A stretch of 64,000 nucleotides of DNA from Rubripirellula tenax (GCF_007860125.1 NZ_SJPW01000006.1:179744-243743), one strand, 5' to 3'; shown: positions 1 to 10,026, numbered from the stretch's first letter. Notes: a model not told the origin generated them from the sequence alone. Numbers and translations are program-made.

Positions 1-2522
1 ACGCGTCCATCAACGTCGGTGTAAAGCACGTCGAAGTGTTTCGACAAACGCTGGGCCATGTAGTTGGCGTTCAAAATTGCGACTTGAGTTGCCTTTTTCA
101 ATCCGGCCGATCCCATCATTGCAATGTAAACGTAGCTGATCGTCAAAATGCTGGGGCTTCCATAGGGTGCCGCCGAAACGGGACCGATCGCGAATTCACC
201 CGCGGTGTCGGGGCGTTGAACCGGGTGACCGGGCAGAAACGGTACCAACTGCTCCGCGACACCGATTGGACCCATCCCGGGGCCGCCACCGCCGTGGGGA
301 ATGCAGAACGTTTTGTGCAGATTCAAGTGACAGACGTCGGCGCCGCACTTGCCGGGACTGGTCAGTCCGACCTGTGCGTTCATGTTGGCGCCGTCCATAT
401 AAACTTGACCGCCGTTGTCATGGATAATGTCGCACACTTGTTTGATGGTGGCTTCGAAAACGCCGTGCGTCGACGGGTACGTCACCATCAGCGCCGAAAG
501 ATTGTCGCGATGCGATTCTGCTTTCGTACGCAAATCGTCGACATCGATGTCGCCTCGTTCGTCGCATTTGATGGCGACCACCTTCATGCCAGCCATCACT
601 GCCGAAGCCGGGTTGGTTCCGTGTGCCGATGTGGGGATCAAACAGATGTCGCGAACGTTCTGGCGTCCTTCCTTGGCGGCAACGTGTTCGTGATACGCGC
701 GGATCACCAACAGCCCCGCGTATTCCCCTTGCGCGCCGGCATTGGGCTGCAACGACACCGCCGCAAAACCCGTGACTTCGCAAAGCCAACGTTCAAGTTC
801 GCGAAACATTTGCGTGTAACCGCGCCACTGCGTATCGGGCGCGAACGGGTGAATCCCGCCGAACTCGGGCCATGTGACGGGGATCATTTCGCTGGTCGCG
901 TTCAGCTTCATTGTGCACGATCCGAGCGCGATCATCGAATGAGCAAGCGACAGATCGCGTCCCATCAATTGGAAGATGTAACGCAACATTTGCGTTTCGC
1001 TGCGATGGCTGTGAAAGACCGGGTGCGTCATGAACTCGCTCGTCCGGGCGAGTGATCCGAAGTCCATCATGCCTTCGTCGGCTGCTTCGGCAACGAGCGC
1101 GTCTACGTCGAATCCGGTGTAGTGTCCGAAATTGAATGCGGCCAACAGATCCGCGACCAAACCGCGATCGGCGGTCTCGTCCAGCGTCACACCCAGCGTG
1201 CCGTCGTCGTATTCTCGCAAATTGATGTGGCGTTCGCGGGCCGCGTCCGCAACTTGTCGTGCTGCATGGGTGCGGCCCTTCCCAAGCGTGATTCGGATCG
1301 TGTCGAAGATCGGTCCGTCACCGATGATCGTATGACCGAGTCGGCTCAAGCCTTTGGCAAGGGCGCACGTGTAGGCCTGGGTCCGGCGTGCGATTTGTGT
1401 CAAGCCGTCGGGACCATGGTAGACGCCATAGAACGAGCTGATGATCGCAAGTAGCGCCTGAGCGGTGCAGATATTGCTGGTCGCCTTGTCGCGCCGAATG
1501 TGTTGCTCGCGAGTCTGGATGGCCATTCGCAAAGCACGATTGCCGTTGGCGTCTTTTGATACTCCGATCAAGCGACCGGGCAACTTACGAGCGTGTTTAT
1601 CGTGCGTCGAAATGAATGCGGCATGAGGCCCGCCCAAGCCCATCGGCACGCCGAACCGTTGTGCGCTGCCGACACAGACATCGGCACCCCATTGGCCCGG
1701 CGGCTCAAGGATCGTCAGCGCCAACAAGTCGGCTGCTGCGACGACTAGGCAACCGTGATCAGCAGCGCGGGCCGTCAGTTCACGGTAGTCAACGATGCGA
1801 CCATCGGTCGTCGGGTACTGAATCAACAGTCCGCATAAACCACCAGCATGATCAAAGTCGATATCCTCGATCGGTCCGATCTTCAAATCGACACCCAACC
1901 CGCGTGCTCGCGTTTCCAACAGTGCAAGCGTTTGAGGATGGCACTGGTCGCTCGCGTAAAAGCCGACTTTCTTGTGATTGTGAATGGCCACGCACATGCC
2001 CATCGCTTCGGCGGCCGCGGTGGCTTCATCCAACAGGCTGGCGCCGGCGAGGGGCAATCCCGTCAAGTCGGCGATCATGGTTTGGAAGTTCAGCAGTGCT
2101 TCCAATCGTCCTTGCGAGATCTCAGCTTGATAAGGGGTGTATTGGGTGTACCAACCGGGGTTTTCCAAAACGTTACGAAGGATCACTGGCGGCGTAACGG
2201 TACCGGTATAGCCCATGCCGATACAGCTTCGATAAACCTTGTTCTTACTCGCGATCGACTTGAGTGCGTTAAGAAATTCAGCTTCGCCACGTGGCGCTGG
2301 GATATCGAGTTCGCGGTCCAAGCGAATCTCGGCCGGCACGGTTGCCGTGGTCATTTCATCAAGCGTTTTGAAGCCCAGGCTGGACAGCATTTCCGACAAT
2401 TCTGCATCCGAGGGGCCGATGTGGCGGCGGATGAATCCGTCGGCAAAATCCAGCAAACTTTGCGGATCGGCGTCACCTAGATGGACGGTGTGGAGGTCGC
2501 GAGCGGTTGAGACGGTGCTCAT
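1..2522 (-). CDS. gcvP: Glycine dehydrogenase (decarboxylating), P-protein, 3' end cut by window edge
   Basis: P-protein of the glycine cleavage system: PLP-dependent decarboxylation of glycine with transfer of the aminomethyl group to lipoyl-GcvH. The minus-strand frame is open for 840 codons from ATG 2522-2520 and runs off the window at base 1; full-length bacterial GcvP is usually about 950-980 aa, so roughly the last 120 residues are missing. The N-terminus has the typical FIRRHIGPS segment, and the PLP-lysine motif [15 protein letters not shown] is present with Lys at about residue 737 (312-314), followed by the Gly-rich loop. It is a single-chain enzyme rather than the split GcvPA/GcvPB form. 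No glycine riboswitch was seen in the 84 bases upstream, which hold only a weak 7-bp stem-loop (2549-2577). Confidence 0.95.
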   Translation of the reverse strand, partial: MSTVSTARDLHTVHLGDADPQSLLDFADGFIRRHIGPSDAELSEMLSSLGFKTLDEMTTATVPAEIRLDRELDIPAPRGEAEFLNALKSIASKNKVYRSCIGMGYTGTVTPPVILRNVLENPGWYTQYTPYQAEISQGRLEALLNFQTMIADLTGLPLAGASLLDEATAAAEAMGMCVAIHNHKKVGFYASDQCHPQTLALLETRARGLGVDLKIGPIEDIDFDHAGGLCGLLIQYPTTDGRIVDYRELTARAADHGCLVVAAADLLALTILEPPGQWGADVCVGSAQRFGVPMGLGGPHAAFISTHDKHARKLPGRLIGVSKDANGNRALRMAIQTREQHIRRDKATSNICTAQALLAIISSFYGVYHGPDGLTQIARRTQAYTCALAKGLSRLGHTIIGDGPIFDTIRITLGKGRTHAARQVADAARERHINLREYDDGTLGVTLDETADRGLVADLLAAFNFGHYTGFDVDALVAEAADEGMMDFGSLARTSEFMTHPVFHSHRSETQMLRYIFQLMGRDLSLAHSMIALGSCTMKLNATSEMIPVTWPEFGGIHPFAPDTQWRGYTQMFRELERWLCEVTGFAAVSLQPNAGAQGEYAGLLVIRAYHEHVAAKEGRQNVRDICLIPTSAHGTNPASAVMAGMKVVAIKCDERGDIDVDDLRTKAESHRDNLSALMVTYPSTHGVFEATIKQVCDIIHDNGGQVYMDGANMNAQVGLTSPGKCGADVCHLNLHKTFCIPHGGGGPGMGPIGVAEQLVPFLPGHPVQRPDTAGEFAIGPVSAAPYGSPSILTISYVYIAMMGSAGLKKATQVAILNANYMAQRLSKHFDVLYTDVDGR

Positions 2523-2606
2523 CGGGGGCATTCCAAGACTGTGCCGAAAGGATATTGGGTTTCTGAACGGATATCCTAGAGGCGTCGCCCACGATTTGTC
2601 ACTGGG

Positions 2607-3755
2607 CTAATTCGTCACAGCGATCACTGGCACAGTCATCGCGGTCGGATCTAACACCACAATGACTGGGCGGCCACTACGGCGTCGGGCCCACTGTTTC
2701 AGCTCGAAACCCGTGCACCAAGCCGCATGGCGCAGCCGTGGCAGCAACGTCGGTGCAACGGCTCGGACGCGGAACAGACGATGCGACTCGGTCGCAAAAC
2801 GAGACTTGTACATTTCGTCGCCCCGCATGAAGTCCAGGCCCTTCAGCCCGCGAGCGTACAGTTCCATAATGCCGTCGATGCACATCAATCGTCCGGGTTC
2901 CATGTCGGCGTATTCGATGTCGTATCCAGCGCTATAGCTATAAAGCACTCCATTGTTGCCGATCATTTTCAGTTCACCGGCGATCGGGACGCCTTCGTGT
3001 TTGATGACGGCCAGGTAGAGTTGTCCGCGGCTTAGAAAGTCTTTTGCCGACCCGAAGATGAATTTGCAGAAGTCTTCGTTCGCAAAGCTGCCGCATTCAC
3101 CAGCCGCAACCCAACGGCGTTGGTGCATGTCCATCACGAATCCCAGCAGTTCGTCCACCTGGGCGTCCGTCTGGGCAACGACCTTCTCAAGTGTTTGCAG
3201 TTTTTCAGACCAACGTCGCATTTGGCGTCGTTGCGTCTTGCCGTGACGTTTCAAGTGGTCGTCCCAATTCGCGTCGGCCGGGCGATACCAAACGCTCATC
3301 CGGCTTTGCGCGTGCAACGTGGCACCACCTTCTTTCAATCCCGATGCGAATGCCGCCATTGGTTCGTCGCCTTCGAGGACCCCGTCAATATCCAGGACTT
3401 CCCAACCGTGATCCGACGATGCGGCTTCCTTCGCCAAATGCAGCCCCATTGCGCGAGCGACTTCGACGGCGTCGGCTTCGCTTGCCAGCACCGAAACATG
3501 GTCCGTACAAGCTTCGCCGTCGCCGATCATTGACAGCACACCGCCGCCGACGTGGTACAGCGGCAGCAACCCGCGAAGGTTTCCGGCTTCGTCACGTGCC
3601 ACGACGACGTGCGCCGTTTTGCCTTCGCCCAGTGATTCCCACCATGGCCCAAGCCACGAAGTTTCGCGAAACGGAACGCCCCGTGACAACCGGTTCCAGG
3701 CGTCCTTGTCGTTGAGCAAGCTGGCGATATCGTGGGTAGTGTCAATCGTGAACAT
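2607..3755 (-). CDS. GNAT-fold acyltransferase of the FemAB/BioF2-like (CelD-like) type
   Basis: A 382-aa cytoplasmic protein without signal peptide. The layout matches the BioF2-like/Acetyltransf_6 family: an N-terminal half with a WLGPWWES segment, the basic motif KTQRRQMRRWSEKL around residues 170-183, then a GNAT core with 'GELKMIGNNGVLYSYSAGYD' and the closing 'GLKGLDFMRGDEMYKSRF' type strand. Family members transfer acyl or aminoacyl groups in exopolysaccharide or cell-envelope metabolism; the substrate here cannot be read from sequence. The gene lies 84 bases upstream of gcvP on the same strand, which may be coincidental. Start ATG 3755 fits the family N-terminus. Confidence 0.8.
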   Translation of the reverse strand: MFTIDTTHDIASLLNDKDAWNRLSRGVPFRETSWLGPWWESLGEGKTAHVVVARDEAGNLRGLLPLYHVGGGVLSMIGDGEACTDHVSVLASEADAVEVARAMGLHLAKEAASSDHGWEVLDIDGVLEGDEPMAAFASGLKEGGATLHAQSRMSVWYRPADANWDDHLKRHGKTQRRQMRRWSEKLQTLEKVVAQTDAQVDELLGFVMDMHQRRWVAAGECGSFANEDFCKFIFGSAKDFLSRGQLYLAVIKHEGVPIAGELKMIGNNGVLYSYSAGYDIEYADMEPGRLMCIDGIMELYARGLKGLDFMRGDEMYKSRFATESHRLFRVRAVAPTLLPRLRHAAWCTGFELKQWARRRSGRPVIVVLDPTAMTVPVIAVTN

Positions 3756-3967
3756 AGGAAACGCCGTGGCGCCGGTTGAATTTTGGGGCGGACCGAGGGA
3801 TTGGTTGTCGGATGAAAAAACCTAGGCCGTGGTCGAACGATGTATCGATGGGAAGTCGGCATTCCTATTACAATGCCAGCGGTCCCGAAGCCGCCGTCGC
3901 TGCTCAATCGGTGCAATCGGCACGACCCGCACGAACTTTCTGACCCTTTGATTCGAGATTCGCTGGC

Positions 3968-5305
3968 ATGGCATCCTTCACAAGAAACCGATTCGCGTCC
4001 TCCCTTTTGATCGTCGCCACAACGGTCGCCGCGTCGGTCGGCGTCGCCGATTCACCGGTCGCTTCAGAAACACCGGTCGCTTCAGAAACACCGGTTGCTG
4101 CCGCCCCTTGGGCGCGTTTCCATGGCGTCGACGGACTGGGGCAAGTGGCCGACGGAACCTTGCCGGCCGTTTGGACGAACGATGACTACACGTGGACTCG
4201 TAAATTGGGATCTCGCGATGTTTCGTCGCCGATCGTTTTCGAGGATCACGTTTTCCTGTTGGTATCGAAGCCTGGTGAACAGAAAATTGCCGTCGAGTCG
4301 GTCGATCTTGGGACCGGTAAGTTGCGATGGTCGAAGTCGTTTGATCAAGCACCTCACCATCTGCACGCGCGAAATACGCTTGCGGCCAGCACTCCCGCGG
4401 CGGATAGCGAATTCGTTTTCGTTGCTTGGTCCGATCCGACGCACACGATGTTGAAGTGTTTCGACCACAACGGCAACGAAGTCTGGTCACGCGACTTTGG
4501 CGCGTGGCAGTCCCAACACGGTTTTGGTACTTCGCCCGTCATCATTGGTGACATGGTCGTGCTTCACAATTCGCAACAAGCCGACCAGTTGCAGCCCGGC
4601 GAAACCGCGGGCGAGTCGCGCGTGATCGCAGTGGATCGTCGCAGCGGACAATCGATTTGGGAAACGCCATTGGTTGCGACGCGATCGTGTTACGGCGTGC
4701 CGGCAGTTTACGGGCCCAGCGGTCAAGTCCAGCAGATCATCGCGACCGATACGGGCAGCGGGATCTTTGCGGTCGACCCAAAAGACGGTCGGATGTTGTG
4801 GTCGATTCCTGTTTTCAAAGAACGGTCGTGCAGCACGCCGCTGGTGATCGATGACATTGCTATTGGAACCAGCGGCAGCGGTGGCGGAGGCAACAACCAA
4901 TTGGTTGCCGTGCGCATTCCCACGGACGGAAAGAGTAAGCCGGAAGAACTGTATCGGATCAAACGCAACGCACCTTACGTTCCGACGCCGGTGGTCAAAG
5001 ACGGACTCTTATTCATGATCGACGACCGCGGCATCGCGCAGTGCGTCGAGGCAAAAACGGGGGAAGTGAAATGGTTTAAACGGATCGGCGGAAACTTTGG
5101 TGCATCGCCGATCATCGTTGGCGACGTCATGTTGGTTGTCAGCCTTGACGGTAAGGCGACGATGATTCATGCCAGCGACGAATTCAAAAAGCTAGGCGAC
5201 GTCGACTTGGGTGGTCCCGTGGGCGCGACGCCCGCTTATGCGGAAGGGAATCTTTTGTTGCGGGTCGACGACGAACTGCGATGCTTGGGCGGAACAAGGC
5301 TGTAG
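3968..5305 (+). CDS. Secreted PQQ-like beta-propeller (BamB-like) protein
   Basis: A 445-aa protein with an N-terminal signal peptide (hydrophobic residues about 10-27). Repeated propeller blades of the PQQ/quinoprotein type follow, for example 'DLGTGKLRWSKSF', 'DRRSGQSIWETPL', 'DPKDGRMLWSIPV' and 'EAKTGEVKWFKRIGG', each with the conserved Gly and Trp of the repeat. Such proteins act as periplasmic binding or assembly scaffolds; nothing shows a PQQ dehydrogenase active site. Between signal peptide and propeller, an 18-bp unit encoding TPVASE is repeated in tandem (4062-4100), giving SPVASETPVASETPVAA. Start ATG 3968 leaves a normal signal peptide. Confidence 0.85.
   Translation: MASFTRNRFASSLLIVATTVAASVGVADSPVASETPVASETPVAAAPWARFHGVDGLGQVADGTLPAVWTNDDYTWTRKLGSRDVSSPIVFEDHVFLLVSKPGEQKIAVESVDLGTGKLRWSKSFDQAPHHLHARNTLAASTPAADSEFVFVAWSDPTHTMLKCFDHNGNEVWSRDFGAWQSQHGFGTSPVIIGDMVVLHNSQQADQLQPGETAGESRVIAVDRRSGQSIWETPLVATRSCYGVPAVYGPSGQVQQIIATDTGSGIFAVDPKDGRMLWSIPVFKERSCSTPLVIDDIAIGTSGSGGGGNNQLVAVRIPTDGKSKPEELYRIKRNAPYVPTPVVKDGLLFMIDDRGIAQCVEAKTGEVKWFKRIGGNFGASPIIVGDVMLVVSLDGKATMIHASDEFKKLGDVDLGGPVGATPAYAEGNLLLRVDDELRCLGGTRL
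4062..4100 (+). repeat. 18-bp direct repeat inside the propeller gene
   Basis: The unit accggtcgcttcagaaac occurs twice in a row and is followed by a partial third copy (accggttgct). It encodes a TPVASE hexapeptide repeat in the linker just after the signal peptide. As a multiple of three it keeps the frame and could vary in copy number between strains by slippage. Confidence 0.85.
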
Positions 5306-5341
5306 TGGAACCGGAAGCAGTTGTTCTTGTCTTCTTCGTGT

Positions 5342-5620
5342 TCAACCGTTTTTTAGCAGCTCGATCGCGTCTTGCAAGTTGGCGGGTGCGTCGTGGATCT
5401 CGAATACTTTTCGCCGGTTTGTATGGCCGCTAGTCAGTTCGATTTGCGAAGCGGTGATGCCCAGCGTCTTCGCAAGCAGTTTCGTGATCGCTTGGTTGGC
5501 TTTGCCCTTATCGGCAACGGCAGTCACCGAAACTCGCAGCGATCCGTCGTGGCAGCCGCCGACATGATTTCGTCTGGCCGACGCGGTGGCGTGGACCACG
5601 ATGCGAAGTTTGGCGCTCAA
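5342..5620 (-). CDS. yggU: DUF167 / UPF0235 (YggU) family protein
   Basis: A 92-aa protein with the family hallmark block: KLRIVVHATASARRN near the N-terminus, then LRVSVTAVADKGKANQAI (residues about 28-45) and the 'SGHTNRRKVFEI' strand. The family is small, widespread and of unknown biochemical role; it is often next to yggS, as here. The start is TTG 5620-5618, five bases after the yggS stop, so the two genes are probably translated from one message. No in-frame ATG is available at a sensible position. Confidence 0.85.
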   Translation of the reverse strand: MSAKLRIVVHATASARRNHVGGCHDGSLRVSVTAVADKGKANQAITKLLAKTLGITASQIELTSGHTNRRKVFEIHDAPANLQDAIELLKNG

Positions 5621-5625
5621 GTCGT

Positions 5626-6339
5626 TCAGTGTCCAATTTTAATGACGCCTTCGTACAACCTTGAACCGATTCGCACCATGGTGGCGCCCTCGGCGATGGC
5701 TTCGACAAAGTCGCCACTCATGCCCATCGACAAGTGTGGCAGCGGCAAACCGAATTGAGTCGAAAGCTGGTCACGGAAATGGCGAGTCGCCGCGAATTGG
5801 CGTTGGGCCGCGTCTGAATCGGTGCCCCATCCGGCCATCGCCATGATACCGACGACGCGAACGCCGGATTGCGGGATCGTTTCGAGCAACGAACGGATTT
5901 CGTCGGGTGACATGCCGGTCTTCGCTTCTTCGTCGCTGGCGTTGACTTCCAATAGCACGTCGGTAACGAAGTCTTCGGCAGCCGATTCCTCGGCGATCGT
6001 CGCCAGCAATCGCGGACTGTCGACCGAATGAATGATCGGCCGGTGACGCAGCGTGCGGCGAGCCTTGTTTCGTTGAAGGTGACCGATCACGTGCCAGCGT
6101 ACGTCATCGTCGAACGCGAGTGATTCGGCTTTTTGCCAAAGCACTTGCGGACGATTCTCGCCCAGGTGTTTGCAGCCGGCATCGACAAGCATCGCCGTGA
6201 CGGACGCATCGACGTATTTGGTCACGCCGATCACCGTGATGTCGTCGGCGTCTCTGCCCGCCTTGGCCGCTGCGTCCCGAACCTCGCCGGCGACGGTGTT
6301 CCAATTCTCGGCGAGACGGTCGACGGCGTTCGAATCCAT
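5626..6339 (-). CDS. yggS: PLP homeostasis protein, YggS/PROSC family
   Basis: A 237-aa single-domain TIM-barrel PLP-binding protein. The cofactor lysine is Lys41 in the motif VTKYV; 'GENRPQVLWQKAE', 'WHVIGHLQRNKAR', 'MAMAG' and the phosphate-binding end 'LSMGMSGDFVEAI...VRIGSRLYEG' are all in place. The family regulates free pyridoxal phosphate and amino/keto-acid pools and has no known enzyme activity. It is the first gene of a yggS-DUF167 pair. Confidence 0.93.
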   Translation of the reverse strand: MDSNAVDRLAENWNTVAGEVRDAAAKAGRDADDITVIGVTKYVDASVTAMLVDAGCKHLGENRPQVLWQKAESLAFDDDVRWHVIGHLQRNKARRTLRHRPIIHSVDSPRLLATIAEESAAEDFVTDVLLEVNASDEEAKTGMSPDEIRSLLETIPQSGVRVVGIMAMAGWGTDSDAAQRQFAATRHFRDQLSTQFGLPLPHLSMGMSGDFVEAIAEGATMVRIGSRLYEGVIKIGH

Positions 6340-6367
6340 TTCGTTATAAACCTCTTTGTGATGACCG

Positions 6368-8311
6368 TTATTCGCTTGAACCGGGCTCGCTATCGTCGAC
6401 GGTTACCAACGCATCGTGATCGCCGTATGTCAGGTCAAATCGCGAAGCGAAGAAGTCGGCGATCAAGTGCTTACCCAGCACGCTTCGCGTTCGGGGTTGC
6501 CCCAGTGTTCGGTAAACCATCCATTGTTCGGAACCGACTTGGATGCGATATCCGACGGCTTCGTCATTTCGACACAGTCGCAGTTCATCCACAACGGTCA
6601 GTTGACGCCAAGTGCGTTTGCGTTTGAAGCGACGCTGAGAGCAATCGATCCAAAGTGGGCTGTAGAGGCGGCCCTTGCCTTCCGATGTGAAGACCAAGTG
6701 GCCATCTTCCGACGATTTCAAGGTCGCCGCCGTCGGTCCGACTCGCCATTCACACGCAGAAATCGGCAGTACCATCGCTGCGCGTCGACCGTCGGATAAA
6801 AATACTTCGCGTGTTTCCGGTTCTGGATCTGCGGCAATGGATTCGGCCATCGGCAATCGTGACATGTAACGAATCACTTGCGACGACGGTGCGCCCGATG
6901 CCTCTCGGATCGCCTGATCGGTGGGCACGACTGCATCGGCTGCCAAGATGCAGCGGTCTTCGCGAACAAGCATGATTTGTCGCTGCAGCAGGAGTCCGCC
7001 CGTCCATGGCTGTTCCATCTCGATGTAGTGGACATCGTCATCGCTGTATTCACAAATCTCGGTCCAAGGCCCCGTCGGCTGTTGTTCGTCGCCATCCAAT
7101 TCGATCATCGTCTGCCATTGGCCGTCGATGACCTTGGTGCGTCCAGAGAAAATTTCGATGGCCACGTTTTCGCCGGAATAGTCCAAGCAGACGCGACTCT
7201 TTTGAACATCCCATTCCGGCAACATGACCGCCAGTTTGGCGTCCGGTTCGTGCCACATCGATTCGGGCAAAGAAACTTCCCAAGCCAAGCGTCCGCCCGT
7301 TTGGCTTTCGCCCAAGACGGCGGCGATCGCCGGTTCCAGTGTATCGGAGTCGTAGGTGACCGCACGATCGAAGAGTCCGCCGTCGATCAGATCGTCCATC
7401 GCATCTTTGCGAGTCGCCGAACTGAATACGGATCCGCCTTTGCGAACGGTCAAGGCGGCGACCCAGGTCGCCAATACGTCGGCGGCGCGAATGTGGACTT
7501 TCTTGAACTTCTGTTTCGCGGTCACTTGCATCAATGATTCGCAGCGAACGACGGAAGCCAAAACGGCTCGCGCATGAACCGCACCTGCCACCGCATCCGC
7601 GACGGAATTTTCGGACTGTTCGCACCACGCCGTCATCGCGGCGACCGCGGGCTTCCGCAAAAGTAGGCATGATGGAACATCGGCAAGTCGCCACGCCAAA
7701 GTCAGGCCAAGTTCGCCCGCCAAAATCAAGTGGGCGGCGGACGTGACGTTGGCACGAGCGACCACCGCTTCATGTAACTGACGAAGCGAAGTTACCAATC
7801 GCCAGCTTAGTTCGGGTGCCAGTTCGCGACAGAGTTCCGGAAGTGCTGCTGCCCAAGTGACCACCTGCGTAGCCGTCAGCACATCGAAGACGTTCGTCGA
7901 TTCCATCGAATCGATGAACGTCTGAGTCTCGGCGACCAAGTCGAACTCGGGTGACTTCTTGATTTTCGCCAGCAACCCGCCGCACGCCAGTCGGCTGATC
8001 GTCTGGGTCACCGGGTCGCATGGGCCGCTCTTAGCAACTGCGATTCCCCAACGGTAAACCGAACCCGATTTAGCTGCTTTGCCGAAAACCGTCTCGGCCG
8101 ATGCCGGCCCGCCGCGGCGCATTGTTTTTTGTCGCAGGGACTCCCACTGCTCCAGCGAACCGCCATCCGATCCGTTCAAGCTGGACAATCCTGGCACCGA
8201 ATTTCGCAGCGCCGGCGTCAGTGTCTTTGTTTTTGAACGCTTCGTTCTGGCCGCCCCGGCATCGCCAGGTGTAGGAGAAAGTCCGAGAGACTTGGGAGAT
8301 TCGGTCGACAT
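6368..8311 (-). CDS. Unrecognised 647-aa cytoplasmic protein, planctomycete-type
   Basis: I do not recognise a domain. The protein has no signal peptide or clear membrane segment. A basic, low-complexity N-terminus (residues about 15-35) is followed by an Ala/Leu-rich helical half (about 60-270). A beta-rich C-terminal half contains 'PWTEICEYSDDDVHYIEMEQ' and 'SGAPSSQVIRYMSRL', which has the look of a beta-sandwich. The C-terminal part is faintly reminiscent of heparinase II/III-like sandwich domains, but no catalytic motif can be pointed to. Start taken at ATG 8311 (MSTESPK); an in-frame ATG four codons upstream (8323) is an alternative. It follows 28 bases upstream of yggS on the same strand. 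Confidence 0.7.
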   Translation of the reverse strand: MSTESPKSLGLSPTPGDAGAARTKRSKTKTLTPALRNSVPGLSSLNGSDGGSLEQWESLRQKTMRRGGPASAETVFGKAAKSGSVYRWGIAVAKSGPCDPVTQTISRLACGGLLAKIKKSPEFDLVAETQTFIDSMESTNVFDVLTATQVVTWAAALPELCRELAPELSWRLVTSLRQLHEAVVARANVTSAAHLILAGELGLTLAWRLADVPSCLLLRKPAVAAMTAWCEQSENSVADAVAGAVHARAVLASVVRCESLMQVTAKQKFKKVHIRAADVLATWVAALTVRKGGSVFSSATRKDAMDDLIDGGLFDRAVTYDSDTLEPAIAAVLGESQTGGRLAWEVSLPESMWHEPDAKLAVMLPEWDVQKSRVCLDYSGENVAIEIFSGRTKVIDGQWQTMIELDGDEQQPTGPWTEICEYSDDDVHYIEMEQPWTGGLLLQRQIMLVREDRCILAADAVVPTDQAIREASGAPSSQVIRYMSRLPMAESIAADPEPETREVFLSDGRRAAMVLPISACEWRVGPTAATLKSSEDGHLVFTSEGKGRLYSPLWIDCSQRRFKRKRTWRQLTVVDELRLCRNDEAVGYRIQVGSEQWMVYRTLGQPRTRSVLGKHLIADFFASRFDLTYGDHDALVTVDDSEPGSSE

Positions 8312-8467
8312 AGTCCATACCATCAGGGCAAAAACACAGGGAATGCGACGATACCATAGCTGTTAATTTGGGCAATGCCACCCGGTTTTGGAGGGCGTAT
8401 CCGGCGGACCGGCTTTCGCGGATAATCGGGGTTCGCTTTTCGTTTTGACACCGTTAGGGATAGAGTC

Positions 8468-9424
8468 GTGAAAGTCCAGTCCGCCGCCTGTTTCGGCACT
8501 GCAGTATTGATGTTTGGCATCCTCAGCGTTTCTGGTCGCTCCTTGTTCGCTCAAGACGAATCTGCGACGGAGGTCGCCCAAGGCGAAACTTCGACTGGTG
8601 GCGACAGTCCCTCGTCGGATCAGTCCGTCGAACCGGCGATGGAGCGAACTTTGCCGGCGATTGGCGATCCGTTGACGGAGGAAGAGCGGGAGCTCATCGT
8701 TTCGGACGACTACGTTTCGCCGTCCGACATCGCCGCCAAAGCGTTCGCGCCGCCACCGGGTGCCAAGCCGATCAGCAAGCGGAACTTGTGGATCGATGCC
8801 AAGAACCAACGCGTTTTCGTCGACGGTTACGTCGCCATGAATGACGGACCGCTTGAAATGTTCGCGTGCCCGGCGGGTACTAAAGAACACGAATCGATCG
8901 TTGCCACGATCGCTAAGTCATCGGAAGTTCACGCGGCGTTGTTGGCAGTCGGTGCCCAGACAGGCACAACGGTTCGCTTTCTGCCCCGGTATGTACCGGC
9001 GACCGGACAACGAATTCGCGTCTGGATTTGCTACCAGAACGATGCCGGGAATTTCAAAGTCGTCGACGGGCGGCAATGGGTCCAGGTCGCCGAGACCGAA
9101 AAAACAATGGATGTCGATTGGGTGTTTGCCGGCAGCGGCTTTTGGAAGGATCCCACCGACAACCACGAATACTATCGCGCCGACTCGGGCGACATGATCT
9201 GTGTTTCAAACTTCAGTACGGCGATGATGGACGTGCCGGTCGCCAGCAGCGCAGACGCGAGCGAATTAGAATACTCGCCCATGACGGCGAACATTCCCAA
9301 GCGTGGCACGCCGGTGCGAATGGTGCTGATGCCGATCCCGTTAGCGACGGACGCAAATCAAGGCAACGCACCGGAGATTCAAAAGCCAACCGAAGAAGTG
9401 CTGCCCCTGAACAAGCAGCAATGA
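8468..9424 (+). CDS. Secreted YdjY-domain protein
   Basis: A 318-aa exported protein: signal peptide (residues 1-28, cleaving near SLFAQ) and a Thr/Ser/Glu-rich linker, then a domain from about residue 100 with 'NLWIDAKNQRVFVDGYVAM', 'GPLEMFACPAGTKEHESIV' and 'AALLAVGAQTGTTVRF'. This set of motifs is that of the YdjY family, which is common in planctomycetes and of unknown function. Start is GTG 8468, chosen because AGGGA lies 7 bases upstream and because it begins the signal peptide. Confidence 0.78.
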   Translation: MKVQSAACFGTAVLMFGILSVSGRSLFAQDESATEVAQGETSTGGDSPSSDQSVEPAMERTLPAIGDPLTEEERELIVSDDYVSPSDIAAKAFAPPPGAKPISKRNLWIDAKNQRVFVDGYVAMNDGPLEMFACPAGTKEHESIVATIAKSSEVHAALLAVGAQTGTTVRFLPRYVPATGQRIRVWICYQNDAGNFKVVDGRQWVQVAETEKTMDVDWVFAGSGFWKDPTDNHEYYRADSGDMICVSNFSTAMMDVPVASSADASELEYSPMTANIPKRGTPVRMVLMPIPLATDANQGNAPEIQKPTEEVLPLNKQQ

Positions 9425-9440
9425 TCGCGTTAACCCGTCT

Positions 9441-10013
9441 CTAAAAGATGCCTTCCCCGAATGCATCTTTGTCGTCTTTTTCAACACCCGCCGATTCACG
9501 AGACTTCTGCGGATCGTCGATGAAGTGTGGGCGTGGCGGTCCGGATTCGGCGCGAGTCTTCGGCGAATCGACGATTGCCTGTGGATAGTCGACGTCGGCG
9601 TCGTCAAAGTCGTCGTCATAGCGAGACCGGTAACCCGGTTGCTGACAACGGCTGAGTTCGGATTCAAATTCTGTGATGACGGCATTCTGAATCAGTTCGC
9701 GACATTCACTGTTGATCGGGTGGGCAACGTCCGCGTACAGCTTTTGCGGCGAGTCGTAATTGTCAGCGTTTTCGGATTGCAGATGCGTGCCGCACTGGTT
9801 GCAGTAGCTTGCCCGCAGATGGTTCTTGTAGTGGCACCGTTGGCAATGGCCGCTCAACTTTCGACTGGGCATTGCGACGAACGGTCCGCTGGTCCCGTCG
9901 ATGATTTTCAAATCACGGATGACGAAGGCGTTATCGATAGTGATTGAACAGAATGCCCGAAGTCGATCTTCAGAGCCTTCCATCAACTTGATTCGAATCT
10001 CGGTGATCTCCAC
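9441..10013 (-). CDS. spoVG: SpoVG family RNA/DNA-binding regulator with inserted zinc ribbon
   Basis: A 190-aa protein. Residues 1-50 are a typical SpoVG core (VEITEIRIKLMEGSEDRLRAF, then DNAFVIRDLKIIDG and FVAMPSRK). The usual bacterial protein is about 85-100 aa. Here a CxxC...CxxC zinc ribbon (Cys57/60 and Cys71/74) directly follows the SRK motif, and the SpoVG fold resumes at 'YADVAHPINSECRELIQNAV' (about 93-112). An acidic, disordered tail follows. SpoVG proteins bind nucleic acid and regulate gene expression. Start is GTG 10013-10011 because GGAGG sits 8 bases upstream and it matches the family N-terminus; longer in-frame extension has no family support. It lies 68 bases downstream of ispE on the same strand. 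Confidence 0.9.
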   Translation of the reverse strand: MEITEIRIKLMEGSEDRLRAFCSITIDNAFVIRDLKIIDGTSGPFVAMPSRKLSGHCQRCHYKNHLRASYCNQCGTHLQSENADNYDSPQKLYADVAHPINSECRELIQNAVITEFESELSRCQQPGYRSRYDDDFDDADVDYPQAIVDSPKTRAESGPPRPHFIDDPQKSRESAGVEKDDKDAFGEGIF

Positions 10014-10017
10014 GTTC

Positions 10018-10026
10018 CGACCCTCC
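10018..10026 (-). promoter_or_regulatory. Shine-Dalgarno site that fixes the spoVG GTG start
   Basis: On the minus strand GGAGGG is followed at 8-nt spacing by the GTG at 10013-10011. Strong anti-16S complementarity is not present before most other starts in this window, so it is informative in choosing the GTG over the longer frame. Confidence 0.7.

Noticed and set aside
36..1055. Long plus-strand open frames over the first 2.5 kb, including one of 339 codons
   Set aside because: They lie antisense to gcvP, which has full family similarity on the minus strand; high-GC third positions create such shadows.
2523..2606. Glycine riboswitch before gcvP
   Set aside because: Only 84 bases and a 7-bp stem; no glycine aptamer core.
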